Below, piece by piece: positions 1 to 9,117 of a stretch of DNA of 47,697 nucleotides (its first letter is position 1; each line of letters begins with the position of its first letter). The notes beneath the pieces are model-generated. The model was not told where the DNA came from. It searched no databases and saw nothing but the letters and a program-made list of their open reading frames with translations. Source of the stretch: Oscillospiraceae bacterium (lineage in GTDB: Bacteria > Bacillota > Clostridia > Oscillospirales > Oscillospiraceae); NCBI GenBank assembly GCA_017445385.1, contig JAFSUG010000002.1:1-47697 (forward strand). The letters are read 5' to 3'. Both the position numbers and the translations under genes were made by a program.

Positions 1-432
1 GCTCTGCTCCGCGCCGAGGACGGTCCCGCCCGGCGCGGCAAGGTACGAATCCGCCGAGACAAACGCAAGGTCGATCGAGCCGTTGGCCAGCGCCGCCATG
101 GTGGCGGTATCGCTGGTGCCGAAGGTGACGTTCACGCGCTCCACGGTGACATTCTGTGCGGCCAGCGCATCGGTCAGAGCCTGCGGAAACGCCGTCTGCA
201 GCGTCAGCAGCTTGTCTACGTCGCGCTCTGTCGCGGCAAATTCCACGTTCAGCGTCTTTACGGTCAGAGGCGTCTGCTCGATCTCCGCCGGCGCTTCGCC
301 GCCCTCCGCCGCGCCCGCGCCGTCTGTGACCGGCGGCGTCGGCGTGTCGCCGCCCTGCGGCGTTTTCGCTCCGCAGGCGGCACAGGCAAGGCAGAAAGCA
401 AAGACCAGAGAAAGCATCAAAAGCCGCTTCAT
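1..432 (-). CDS. PhnD-like ABC transporter substrate-binding lipoprotein (partial)
   Basis: The first 144 residues are visible; the gene runs off the left edge. It opens with a lipoprotein signal (MKRLLMLSLVFAFCLACAAC, lipid Cys at residue 20), then a Pro/Gly/Ala-rich linker to about residue 50. After that comes a periplasmic-binding-fold start, ending in the stretch NGSIDLAFVSADSYLA. That stretch resembles the (G)xxDxxFxxxxxY element of PhnD-type phosphate/phosphonate-binding proteins. The family delivers oxyanions such as phosphonate or phosphite to an ABC importer on the outer membrane face. The ATG overlaps the stop of the upstream vanW-like gene (ATGA), so the two are probably translationally coupled. 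The substrate is not determined, and the permease and ATPase genes would lie outside the window. Confidence 0.7.
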   Translation of the reverse strand, partial: MKRLLMLSLVFAFCLACAACGAKTPQGGDTPTPPVTDGAGAAEGGEAPAEIEQTPLTVKTLNVEFAATERDVDKLLTLQTAFPQALTDALAAQNVTVERVNVTFGTSDTATMAALANGSIDLAFVSADSYLAAPGGTVLGAEQS

Positions 433-2174
433 ACGCTGTTCGCCTCCCCTTCCTCAGCCGGGATCAGCTGGTCGATGAGCTCTTCGATCGGAGCCGGCGT
501 TTCCGCGGCGGGCGATTCGGGCGCGGGCGCAGGCTCCGGAGTAGAAGCAGGCTCCGGCGCGGGGGCGGGCTCCACCGTCGGCGTTTCGGGGACGAGCGCT
601 TCCTCCGCCGTACCGGCGCCCACCAGCGTGATGCGATTGCGCTTGTTGTACTTGCTGCGCGCTTCAAAGGTCTCCGAGAGCAGGTTTCCTTCGCCGTCGT
701 AGACCTGCCGGTAGGTGTTCACCACATAGCCGGTGTAGGGCGTCTGGTCGACCACCTTCTGCCCGGGAGCGAGGGTGTCGGTCTCGATGAGCTCCTCCTC
801 ATAGGGCGTGGTGGAGAGCACCTCCGTGCGCATTTTAACGTAGGTATCGTCGGTTTTTGTGCCGAGGATGTTGACGGTCAGCCGGTTGTTCGGGCTGTAG
901 ACCGTCTCCACCTTGATCGGGTAAGACGTGTTGTTGCGGAAGCGGAACTCCGGTCCGCCGCCGGACACCGTGGCGTCCAGACCCAGCCCGATGTAGTCCG
1001 AGGCGAAGCCGTGCGCCGTGCGCGCCACGATCTCCAGATTTGCCAGCAGCGCGGCGGCGTAGGTGGTGGAGCTGCACTGGCACGCGCCGCCGCCGTCCAT
1101 CTCCACGGTCTTGCCGTGCAGGTAGCCGGGCGCGCTCTGATAGCCGTTGCTCGCCGAGAACGGGCCGCACAGCGTGTAGTAGTCGAACTCCTCGCCGCTG
1201 TTGAGCACCGTGCCGTTCACGCGCTCCGCGGTCAGCTTGACGTTCGCCTTGCGGCCCGCCGCGCCGCCGACGCGGGTGGTGTAGGTGCCGAGAACGTCGC
1301 GGAACAGCACCTCCTTCAGCTCCTCCGCCGTGACCTCCGCTTCTTCGGCGGTCACGGGCACGCTGACCTGCGCGCCGGGCGCCGCGGCGTCCAGCAGCAT
1401 CTGCGCCTGCGCGACGTTGAAGTTGATGACGGAGCGCTCGGGAATGATCGTGTCCGTCTCGGCGTCGTAGGTGGCGTTCGCGCTGGTGCCTCCCAGCTCC
1501 CGGCTCAGCGCCTGCAGGTCTCCGGGATCGGCGGCGAGCGTGGTGTACGGCAGGTCTACGCGGCGCTCGCCGCTGGCGTCCGACGCGGTCTCATCCAGCC
1601 GCGCCTTCAGCGTCAGACGGTCGACCGTGCGCCCGTCCTGCGCCTTGGTCAGCGTGAGCTGGTCGCCCGAGACCTCATAGGTGAAATCCTGCGCCGCAAG
1701 ACCGGTCGCCTCGGCAACGCGCTCCGCGGCGAGCTCCTGCCAGCCGTCCGCCGGCTCCGGCTCGATCGCGGCCCCGAAGCCGAGACAGGCGGTCAGCAGC
1801 CGCCAGCCGTCCCGAAGCGGGTTGCCGCTGTGACTGTGCGTATAGGCCTTCTCCGCCAGCGCGGCCGCGTCAAAGGAGACGCCCAGCTCCTCGTAGGTGA
1901 GATAGGCGGCTTCTTCTCCGTTGTCCACGGTGACATGTACGCCGCTTTCCGTCTGCAGCCGCTCCAGCGCGGGAGCCAGCGCCCATGCGGCCTCCGCCCG
2001 GGTCATGCCGCTGAGGTCCGCGCCCGCGGCGGTGGTGTGCGGATCGATGGTGTTGCCGGTAGCCGCGGCGACGCACATGCCGGCATAAACGCCGACCACC
2101 GCCGCCGCGAGCAGCACGGGGATCAGCCATAATTTACTTTTCGGATCGGTTTGCAGTTCCCGCTTGCCTGCCAT
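429..2174 (-). CDS. VanW family membrane-anchored cell-wall protein
   Basis: 581 residues. A short basic N-terminus precedes one membrane anchor (about 15-37). A long extracellular part follows with peptidoglycan-binding-4-like sequence (about 80-330), then the VanW domain (about 315-445, with the GPFSASNGYQSAPG and GGGACQCSSTTYAA blocks). Next is a G5-like segment (about 440-515) and a Pro/Glu/Ala-rich tail from about 525. VanW proteins occur in vancomycin-resistance clusters and widely in Clostridia, but their biochemical role is unsettled; surface or peptidoglycan association is the safest statement. GGGAGG sits 8 bases before the ATG. A TATAAT lies upstream (2226-2231, minus strand) without a convincing -35. 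No other van genes are present, so resistance should not be inferred. Confidence 0.88.
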   Translation of the reverse strand: MAGKRELQTDPKSKLWLIPVLLAAAVVGVYAGMCVAAATGNTIDPHTTAAGADLSGMTRAEAAWALAPALERLQTESGVHVTVDNGEEAAYLTYEELGVSFDAAALAEKAYTHSHSGNPLRDGWRLLTACLGFGAAIEPEPADGWQELAAERVAEATGLAAQDFTYEVSGDQLTLTKAQDGRTVDRLTLKARLDETASDASGERRVDLPYTTLAADPGDLQALSRELGGTSANATYDAETDTIIPERSVINFNVAQAQMLLDAAAPGAQVSVPVTAEEAEVTAEELKEVLFRDVLGTYTTRVGGAAGRKANVKLTAERVNGTVLNSGEEFDYYTLCGPFSASNGYQSAPGYLHGKTVEMDGGGACQCSSTTYAAALLANLEIVARTAHGFASDYIGLGLDATVSGGGPEFRFRNNTSYPIKVETVYSPNNRLTVNILGTKTDDTYVKMRTEVLSTTPYEEELIETDTLAPGQKVVDQTPYTGYVVNTYRQVYDGEGNLLSETFEARSKYNKRNRITLVGAGTAEEALVPETPTVEPAPAPEPASTPEPAPAPESPAAETPAPIEELIDQLIPAEEGEANSV

Positions 2175-2287
2175 GCCCGGGACCTCCCACTCATACGATG
2201 CTTTTCCAATCGTGACAATACACCAATTATATTATGGCAAGCATAGCACAGTTTTTCCGAAAAGTCATTACAAAGAGATGACAATTT

Positions 2288-3112
2288 TCATGAGACGCTG
2301 CTTTCGGCGGTGCGGCGGGGGATGCGAATGGTCATGCGGATCTCCTCGTCGGTGTCCTCCCGCTCCACCGCGGCGTCGACGCCCGCCCGCTGCATCACGC
2401 CCAGCTGACGGCGGATGCTGTTGAGGAAGATGCGTACGTCCTTGATGACGTAAGTGGGATGACGCTGCGGCGGCGTGACGGCGGACTCGTGCAGCAGCGC
2501 CTCGACGTACGCCTCCGTCTGCGCCACGTTGTAGCCCCGCTCGGCGATCTCCCGCGCCGCGGCGAGACGGGCCTCGTCGTCCGCAAGGCGCAGCAGCGCG
2601 CGCGCGTGGCGCTCGCTCAGATCGTGCTCCCGCAGCAGCGCCACGCACTCGGGCGTGAGCCGCAGCAGCCGCAGCTTGTTTGCCACGGCGGACTGCGACT
2701 TGCCGAGCTTCTCCGCCGCCTGCTCCTGCGACAGGCCGTAGGCCGAGATCAGCTTTGCGATGGCGACGGCCTCCTCGTACCAGTGCAGGTCGCGCCGCTG
2801 CAAATTCTCAATGAGCGCCAGCAGCGGCGAATCCTGCTCGTCGGCGCGGGCCAGCAGACAGGGCACCTCGCGCAGGCCCGCCAGCTTCGCCGCCCGCAGC
2901 CGCCGCTCGCCCGCGATCAGCTCGTAGCCCTGCGCGCCGACGCGCACGGTCAGCGGCTGGATGATGCCGTAGCGCAGGATGCTGCGGCTGAGCTCGTTGA
3001 GCGATACCTCGTCAAAATACCGCCGCGGCTGGTTGGGGTTCGGGTGGATCTTGTCGACGGACAGGTAGATGACCCGCCGGGAGAGGAAATTGCTTTTGCG
3101 CATCCATTCCAT
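2288..3112 (-). CDS. noc: ParB/Noc-family nucleoid occlusion-type DNA-binding protein
   Basis: 274 residues. The ParB/Sulfiredoxin CTP-binding domain (about 12-105) has GERRLRAA and ENLQRRDLHWYEEA. It is followed by a helix-turn-helix (LSQEQAAEKLGKSQSAVANKL) and a short C-terminal dimerisation region. ParB-family proteins bind parS or Noc-binding sites and spread as CTP-dependent clamps. The ENLQRRDL/YEEA form and the absence of an adjacent parA favour the Noc branch, which keeps division septa off the nucleoid. An upstream ATG at 3118 is possible, but AGGAGG would lie only 1-2 bases from it. The ATG at 3112 has 7-base spacing and is preferred. Spo0J/ParB itself remains an alternative. Confidence 0.82.
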   Translation of the reverse strand: MEWMRKSNFLSRRVIYLSVDKIHPNPNQPRRYFDEVSLNELSRSILRYGIIQPLTVRVGAQGYELIAGERRLRAAKLAGLREVPCLLARADEQDSPLLALIENLQRRDLHWYEEAVAIAKLISAYGLSQEQAAEKLGKSQSAVANKLRLLRLTPECVALLREHDLSERHARALLRLADDEARLAAAREIAERGYNVAQTEAYVEALLHESAVTPPQRHPTYVIKDVRIFLNSIRRQLGVMQRAGVDAAVEREDTDEEIRMTIRIPRRTAESSVS

Positions 3113-3241
3113 GTTCATGCCTCCTCATAATGTGGTGGTTTGATTGCGAATCTTCTACCACATATTGTAGGAGGCGCGGCGCGCGAAATTGCGGGAAAAC
3201 GGTCGGGGAATGAAAAAAATCGGACCAGCCCGCCGGAAACG

Positions 3242-3277
3242 AAAAACGACCCGTCCGCGCCATTGCGAACGGGTCGT
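3242..3277 (-). terminator. Rho-independent terminator after asnS
   Basis: A 9-bp stem (ACGACCCGT / ACGGGTCGT, 3246-3254 with 3269-3277) is followed on the minus strand by TTTTTCGTTT. It lies about 28 bases after the asnS stop and closes the asnA-asnS unit. Confidence 0.85.
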
Positions 3278-3304
3278 GCAGCTTGGAACAGAAGCGGAGA
3301 GGGG

Positions 3305-4696
<1,392 letters not shown>

Positions 4697-4712
4697 TTTT
4701 AAGAATCTCCTT

Positions 4713-5720
4713 TTACAGCAGCATTACGCCTGCCTCATTGCAGGCGGAAACAGTCTTTTCGTCCCAAAGGGAAACCTGCACCTCGCCGATGTGGCAGGTG
4801 CCGATCAGCAGCATGCAAAGGCGGCTCTGGCCGATACCGCCGCCCATCGTCAGCGGAAGCTCGCCGGCAAGAAGCGCCTTGTGGAACGGCAGTTTGCTCC
4901 GCTCTTCGCAGCCGGCGAGCTTCAGCTGGCTCGCAAGCGACTGCTCGTCCACGCGGATGCCCATGGAGCTGATCTCAAAGGACTGCTCCAAAACGTCGTT
5001 CCAGAAGAGAATATCGCCGTTCAGCGCCCAATCGTCATAGTCGGGCGCGCGGCCGTCGTGCGGTTTGCCGGATTTCAGCTTGCCGCCGATCTGCATCAGA
5101 AATACGGTTTTATGTTCGCGGCAGATCTCGTTTTCGCGCTCTTTCGCGGTGAGCGTGGGATAGCGGTCTTCCAGCTCCTGCGTCGTGATGAAATAAACGT
5201 CGCGGCAGAGGGAAGTGTGCAGCGAGGGGAACGCAACGCCGAGCGCGTCGTTCGTTTCGCAGATCGCGCCGACGATCGCCTGAACGGTCTGCTTGAGATA
5301 GTCCACCGTGCGCGTTTCGCGCGAGATGACCTTTTCCCAGTCCCACTGATCCACGTAGACGGAATGGAGATTGTCCACTTCCTCATCGCGGCGGATCGCG
5401 TTCATATCGGTTACAAGTCCTTTGCCAACGTTGAAGCCGTAGCGCTTGAGCGCAAGGCGCTTCCATTTTGCCAGCGAATGAACGACCTGCGCGTCGGTGC
5501 CGACGTCGGGAATGTCGAACGAAACGGGGCGCTCATAACCGTTGAGGTTATCATTGAGGCCGGAGGACTCTTCCACGAAAAGCGGCGCGCTGACGCGGCG
5601 CAGGTTCAGTGCGTGGCAGAGGTTGGATTTGAAATTGCTTTTGATGAATTCGATTGCCCGCTGCATTTCGTAAGTGTTCAGCGGCGTTTTGTACGAATCC
5701 GGAATACGAACCTTGCTCAT
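4713..5720 (-). CDS. asnA: Aspartate-ammonia ligase (ammonia-dependent asparagine synthetase)
   Basis: 335 residues, full length for AsnA. It converts aspartate, ammonia and ATP to asparagine, AMP and pyrophosphate in the cytosol. Recognisable family blocks are [51 protein letters not shown] and [17 protein letters not shown]; the fold is that of a class II synthetase. GGAAGGG precedes the ATG. It is first in the asnA-asnS operon, with a strong upstream promoter (5766-5794). Use of free ammonia rather than glutamine fits an ammonia-rich gut-like habitat, although that is inference. Confidence 0.97.
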   Translation of the reverse strand: MSKVRIPDSYKTPLNTYEMQRAIEFIKSNFKSNLCHALNLRRVSAPLFVEESSGLNDNLNGYERPVSFDIPDVGTDAQVVHSLAKWKRLALKRYGFNVGKGLVTDMNAIRRDEEVDNLHSVYVDQWDWEKVISRETRTVDYLKQTVQAIVGAICETNDALGVAFPSLHTSLCRDVYFITTQELEDRYPTLTAKERENEICREHKTVFLMQIGGKLKSGKPHDGRAPDYDDWALNGDILFWNDVLEQSFEISSMGIRVDEQSLASQLKLAGCEERSKLPFHKALLAGELPLTMGGGIGQSRLCMLLIGTCHIGEVQVSLWDEKTVSACNEAGVMLL

Positions 5721-5765
5721 GATAACCCTTCCTTTTCTATAGTATTTTGGTAATTCATACCCGCC

Positions 5766-5794
5766 ATTTTACGCCATTTCCATAGGAAATGCAA
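5766..5794 (-). promoter_or_regulatory. asnA-asnS promoter with a palindrome in its spacer
   Basis: On the minus strand TTGCAT (5789-5794) is 17 bases from TAAAAT (5766-5771). The spacer contains CATTTCC-ata-GGAAATG (5775-5791), a perfect 7-bp inverted repeat reaching into the -35. It could be an operator, or the end hairpin of the upstream HAD gene, whose stop is at 5798. Confidence 0.65.
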
Positions 5795-5797
5795 GCG

Positions 5798-6460
5798 TTA
5801 TTTTTCCGAAAACAGCAGCGCGGAAAGATCGTCTACCGTCTCAAGGAAATAATCGCAGTCACAGGCGAGCTTTTCGCGGATAAAATCCGGCATCCCGTAC
5901 CATGCCGCCGCCGCAAAGGGAACGCCGCAGGCGCGCGCCATCTGCCGCCCGAGCGGCATATCGTCCACAACGAGAAGCTCCTCCGGCGCAAGACCGTATC
6001 GGCGCATCAGCTCCTCCAGCGGATACGGATTCGGCTTGCACTGCTCCGCAGGATACTCCGCGCCGAAAATGATATCCGGCTGCAAAACGCCTGCCCGCTC
6101 GTATTGCGGACGGATCGTATCTTCATAAGAATGCGAAACAACGCAAACGATGCCGCCTTCGTCCTTCTGCCGCCGGATTACGTCCGCAATGCCGGGGAAA
6201 AACGGCGCGTGATGCGTTTTCAGATACGCGCGCCAGTCGGCAATATGGCGCTCCAACTCATCGGGCGTGTAGTGCAGAATCTCGTCACACATTCTGTAAA
6301 AGCCGAGATCGCAGCAGTAGCGGATGAAATCATCCTCCGAAACGGTCATTTTCGGGCGCAGCCGCGCAAGCGAACCGCGAAATTGCGGATAATTTACTTT
6401 TCGCGTGCTGTCAACGGTCGTGTCGTCGTGGTCAAGCACAAGGCATTTGTATCGCGTCAT
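5798..6460 (-). CDS. HAD-superfamily hydrolase (phosphatase-like)
   Basis: 220 residues from the ATG at 6460, which has AAAGGAGG 7 bases upstream. A longer reading frame from 6523 has no ribosome-binding site. HAD motifs are in order: motif I DHDDT (nucleophile Asp10, acid Asp12), motif II VSHS, motif III Lys in CKPNPYPL, and motif IV VVDDM. A helical cap domain lies between motifs I and II. The family mostly removes phosphate from small metabolites such as phosphoglycolate or sugar phosphates; the substrate cannot be named. It is divergent from the amidohydrolase gene at 6566. Confidence 0.85.
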   Translation of the reverse strand: MTRYKCLVLDHDDTTVDSTRKVNYPQFRGSLARLRPKMTVSEDDFIRYCCDLGFYRMCDEILHYTPDELERHIADWRAYLKTHHAPFFPGIADVIRRQKDEGGIVCVVSHSYEDTIRPQYERAGVLQPDIIFGAEYPAEQCKPNPYPLEELMRRYGLAPEELLVVDDMPLGRQMARACGVPFAAAAWYGMPDFIREKLACDCDYFLETVDDLSALLFSEK

Positions 6461-6507
6461 GCCTGCGCCTCCTTTCGCTTTGTGATTGTACCATAAGAAA
6501 CGCCCGC

Positions 6508-6536
6508 TTGCAAATCGGATCACAAGTCACTATAAT
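6508..6536 (+). promoter_or_regulatory. Promoter of the amidohydrolase gene
   Basis: TTGCAA (6508-6513), 17-base spacer, then a perfect TATAAT (6531-6536). It lies 29 bases before the start codon. Confidence 0.75.
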
Positions 6537-6565
6537 AGACGCGAAAAAAGAAGGGAGAATCACCC

Positions 6566-7354
6566 ATGCGCATCGCGGACGTTCATGCTCATATATTTCC
6601 GGCGCAGATCGCGGAGAAGGCTTCACGGTCGATCGGCGCGTTTTATGATATTCCCATGGCAGCCGATGCAAGCAGCGACGTGCTGCTTGCGCAGCAAAAA
6701 GCGGCAGGGATTGAAAAAACGCTCGTCTGTAATTCCGCCGTCAGCGCCGGGCAGGTGGAGCATATCAACACCTTCATCGCCTCCGAGTGCCGCGCGCATC
6801 CGGAATTTGTCGGGCTCGGCTCGCTGATGCCCGGCATGGAGGATTGGCAGGAGGAGCTTGACCGCATCGAAGCGTTTGGGCTCAAAGGCGTTAAAATCCA
6901 TTCGGATTTTCAGCGCGTGGATCTCGATGCGCCCGAGGCGCTTGAAATGTACCGCGCCATTGCGAAAAAAGGTTTCATCGTCCTGTTCCATATGGGCGAT
7001 GACCGCTACGATTATTCCGCGCCGAAGCGCCTTTTGCATCTCAAGCGGCTCGTTCCCGATCTACGGGCGATTGCAGCGCATTTCGGCGGCTACCAGGCGT
7101 GGGAAGCATCGCTTGCCTGCCCGCAGCCGGAGGGCGTCTGGTACGATACCTCCAGCAGCTTAATGTTCCTTTCGCCGGACATGGCAAAGCGGATGCTGGA
7201 TCGGTTCGGCGTGGAGCGGTTCCTCTTCGGCACGGACTTTCCCATGTGGTCGCCGAAGGAGGAGGTTGCGCGGTTTCTCTCTATGGACCTTGGATTGAGC
7301 GATTCGGAAAAACAATCGATTTTGTTCGACCATTTTGCGCAGCTATTTCTGTAA
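6566..7354 (+). CDS. Amidohydrolase-2 family metal-dependent hydrolase
   Basis: 262 residues, a TIM-barrel amidohydrolase (Amidohydro_2 type). Metal-ligand motifs are visible: the N-terminal HxH (DVHAHIF, residues 5-11), a central His in LFHMGDD, a His in AAHFGG, and the Asp of FGTDFPMW near the C-terminus. Members hydrolyse or decarboxylate small ring or amide substrates; none can be assigned here. The start ATG follows GGGAG and has its own good promoter. The next gene begins 40 bases later but seems to have a separate promoter. Confidence 0.87.
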   Translation: MRIADVHAHIFPAQIAEKASRSIGAFYDIPMAADASSDVLLAQQKAAGIEKTLVCNSAVSAGQVEHINTFIASECRAHPEFVGLGSLMPGMEDWQEELDRIEAFGLKGVKIHSDFQRVDLDAPEALEMYRAIAKKGFIVLFHMGDDRYDYSAPKRLLHLKRLVPDLRAIAAHFGGYQAWEASLACPQPEGVWYDTSSSLMFLSPDMAKRMLDRFGVERFLFGTDFPMWSPKEEVARFLSMDLGLSDSEKQSILFDHFAQLFL

Positions 7355-7394
7355 AAACGTGGTATACTGATCAAAACAAAAGGAGGAAGTTTTT

Positions 7395-7817
7395 ATGCAA
7401 ATCATTCAACTGCTCGGCGACTCGCTTGCGCTCGGCCTTTTTCTCATTGCGATCTGGTATATCCTGCAGGTGATCGCGCTTTGGCGGATCTTCGTCATGG
7501 CAGGCATTCCCGGCTGGCATTCCATTATTCCGGTTGTGAATACCTATGATCAGTTCAAGCTCTCGTGGAGCGGCGTTTGGGGCATCGCGTTTATCGCGCT
7601 TGCGGTAATCGGCGGTTATCTCAGCGGCAATCCCGATGCGCAAACCGCCTATAATATCGTGGGCGCGGCGGCAGGCGTGATTGAGATTGTCGGGCTGTAT
7701 AAGCTCTCCAAGGCGTTCGGCCACGGCGTGGCGTTTACGCTCGGGCTGATTTTCCTCAATCCGATCTTTATGCTGATCCTCGGCTTCAGCTCCAACCGCT
7801 ACCGCGGCAGGCAATAA
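7395..7817 (+). CDS. DUF5684-like small integral membrane protein
   Basis: 140 residues with about four hydrophobic segments (roughly 8-35, 58-75, 78-100, 110-130). The signature AGIPGWHSIIPVVNTY and the late GVAFTLGLIFLNPIFMLIL block match DUF5684 proteins, common in Firmicutes and of unknown function. AGGAGG precedes the ATG by 8 bases. An extended -10 (TGgTATACT, 7360-7368) lies just upstream without a clear -35. The gene ends in a strong terminator. Confidence 0.8.
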   Translation: MQIIQLLGDSLALGLFLIAIWYILQVIALWRIFVMAGIPGWHSIIPVVNTYDQFKLSWSGVWGIAFIALAVIGGYLSGNPDAQTAYNIVGAAAGVIEIVGLYKLSKAFGHGVAFTLGLIFLNPIFMLILGFSSNRYRGRQ

Positions 7818-7823
7818 CCGCAA

Positions 7824-7854
7824 AACGCCAAAGGCATCGCCTTTGGCGTTTTTT
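7824..7854 (+). terminator. Rho-independent terminator
   Basis: A 12-bp perfect stem AACGCCAAAGGC / GCCTTTGGCGTT with loop ATC, then a T-run to 7854. Confidence 0.93.
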
Positions 7855-7855
7855 G

Positions 7856-7884
7856 TGGACAAATTTTGCCGCGCGTGGTATATT
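7856..7884 (+). promoter_or_regulatory. Promoter of the mscS-type gene
   Basis: TGGACA (7856-7861), 17-base spacer, TATATT (7879-7884), with TGG directly before the -10 (extended type). It starts two bases after the preceding terminator. Confidence 0.7.
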
Positions 7885-7913
7885 GGATTCGATAAAAAGA
7901 GAGGTGGATCGCT

Positions 7914-8711
7914 ATGGCGGAATTGCTGCAAAGCATGGAAAGAACTGCGCTCAACCGCGTGATTTTGAGCGTTCTCATCGTTGTAGCCGCATTTGTCCTT
8001 TGGCGGATCGTGCATTACAGCGTGAAAAAAATGAACGAAAAACGCGGACGCGACGGCTTAACGGGCAATGCCGGCACGGCAGTTTCCGTGATCTACAGCA
8101 TCGCGCGCGCATTGCTGTTTGCGGTGGTGCTGCTTTGGGTGCTGCAAATCAACGGCGTCAACGTCACTTCAATGGTTGCAGGTCTCGGAATTGCCGGCGC
8201 AATCGTCGGTCTTGCGCTGCAGGACCTGCTGAAGGACATCATCATGGGCGTGCAGATCGTCGCGGATGATTTTTATAAAGTCGGCGACGTGATCGTCTAC
8301 GGCGACGTGACCGGACAGGTCATCTCCTTCAACCTGCGCAGCACGAAGATCCGCAATATCGACGATGCTTCCATCGTAACGATCAGCAACCGCAACATCT
8401 CCGATACACGAAAGCTCTCCAACTTGTTTTTGCTGGATGTTCCGCTGCCGTATGAGGCGGACTACCGCCACGTGCATGAAACGCTGGAGACGATTGCCGC
8501 GCAAATTGCCGGGGTAGAGGGCGTGGAGCGCTGCGAATATAAGGGAACGCAGCGGTTTGACGGTTCCGCGATCATCTACCGAATCAATCTCTACTGCCCG
8601 CCGGAGCGGAAGTGGCATATCTGGCGCGCCGCGCATAAGCTTCTGCAAGAGGGATTGGAAGCAGCCGACCTGCATATTCCGTATCAGCAGATCGATATTC
8701 ATACGAAGTGA
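7914..8711 (+). CDS. MscS-family small-conductance mechanosensitive channel
   Basis: 265 residues. Three N-terminal membrane helices (about 16-36, 55-75, 80-105) include the Gly/Ala-rich pore helix (AGLGIAGAIVGLALQDLLKDIIMG). The cytoplasmic beta domain follows (YKVGDVIVYGDVTGQV, NLRSTKIRNIDDASIVTISN), then an alpha/beta C-terminal domain. The family opens under membrane tension and releases osmolytes during hypo-osmotic shock. GAGGTGG precedes the start. It is monocistronic, bounded by a promoter at 7856 and a terminator at 8717. Confidence 0.93.
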   Translation: MAELLQSMERTALNRVILSVLIVVAAFVLWRIVHYSVKKMNEKRGRDGLTGNAGTAVSVIYSIARALLFAVVLLWVLQINGVNVTSMVAGLGIAGAIVGLALQDLLKDIIMGVQIVADDFYKVGDVIVYGDVTGQVISFNLRSTKIRNIDDASIVTISNRNISDTRKLSNLFLLDVPLPYEADYRHVHETLETIAAQIAGVEGVERCEYKGTQRFDGSAIIYRINLYCPPERKWHIWRAAHKLLQEGLEAADLHIPYQQIDIHTK

Positions 8712-8716
8712 TAAAA

Positions 8717-8750
8717 CAAGGCATATCCGAGTGGTCTCGGATATGCCTTG
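8717..8750. terminator. Bidirectional terminator between mscS and SASP genes
   Basis: A 15-bp perfect stem CAAGGCATATCCGAG / CTCGGATATGCCTTG with loop TGGT. The minus-strand exit is TTTTAT and the plus-strand exit is the weaker CTTCCCTTT. It serves both convergent genes. Confidence 0.88.
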
Positions 8751-8771
8751 CTTCCCTTTAAGGGATGGGAA

Positions 8772-8966
8772 TTACTGCATGGAGCGCTCGTAGGCCTCGA
8801 TCATCTTTTTGACCATCTGGCCGCCGACGGAGCCGGCTTCACGGGAGCTGAGGTCGCCGTTGTAACCCTGCTTCAGGTCAACACCGACTTCACGCGCAGC
8901 TTCCATCTTGAACTTGTTCATAGCGTCCTTGGATTCCGGGATATTCAGCGTGTTCTTGCTCGTCAT
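8772..8966 (-). CDS. Alpha/beta-type small acid-soluble spore protein
   Basis: 64 residues, the family's typical size. Conserved elements are KFKMEAAREVGVDLKQGYNG, then LSSREAGSVGGQMVKKMIEAYE. These proteins saturate spore DNA, shift it toward A-form and protect it from UV and heat. They are degraded by the GPR protease at germination; a Glu-rich cleavage region is present. Expression in the forespore (sigma-G) is expected, but I could not find a convincing sigma-G -35/-10 pair. AAAGGAGATG lies before the ATG. An 18-bp palindrome sits in the leader (8999-9016). Its presence shows the organism is a spore former. Confidence 0.96.
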   Translation of the reverse strand: MTSKNTLNIPESKDAMNKFKMEAAREVGVDLKQGYNGDLSSREAGSVGGQMVKKMIEAYERSMQ

Positions 8967-8998
8967 GATCGTACATCTCCTTTTCGTAGTCTCCGGTG

Positions 8999-9016
8999 AT
9001 CAAACGATCGTTTGAT
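8999..9016. promoter_or_regulatory. Perfect 18-bp palindrome upstream of the SASP gene
   Basis: ATCAAACGATCGTTTGAT is perfectly self-complementary and lies 33-50 bases before the SASP start codon. As DNA it could be an operator for a dimeric regulator; in RNA it could form a short hairpin. No known regulator consensus was recognised. Confidence 0.5.
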
Positions 9017-9083
9017 TTCCGTAACCATAGCATTTCCGAAATCAAAACGGATATACAAAAGGAAACTGGTAATTTTTAAGCAT

Positions 9084-9117
9084 AAAAAATCCGTGATTCT
9101 AAATCACGGATTTTTTT
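9084..9117. terminator. Terminator overlapping the pgsA stop codon
   Basis: A 15-bp A/T-flanked stem (AAAAAATCCGTGATT / AATCACGGATTTTTT, loop CTA) works in both directions. The pgsA stop (TGA at 9104-9106) lies inside the hairpin. Confidence 0.88.

Noticed and set aside
429-2174. VanW gene as evidence of vancomycin resistance
   Set aside because: No vanH, vanA/B/D ligase, vanX or vanRS is present; VanW proteins are widespread without resistance.
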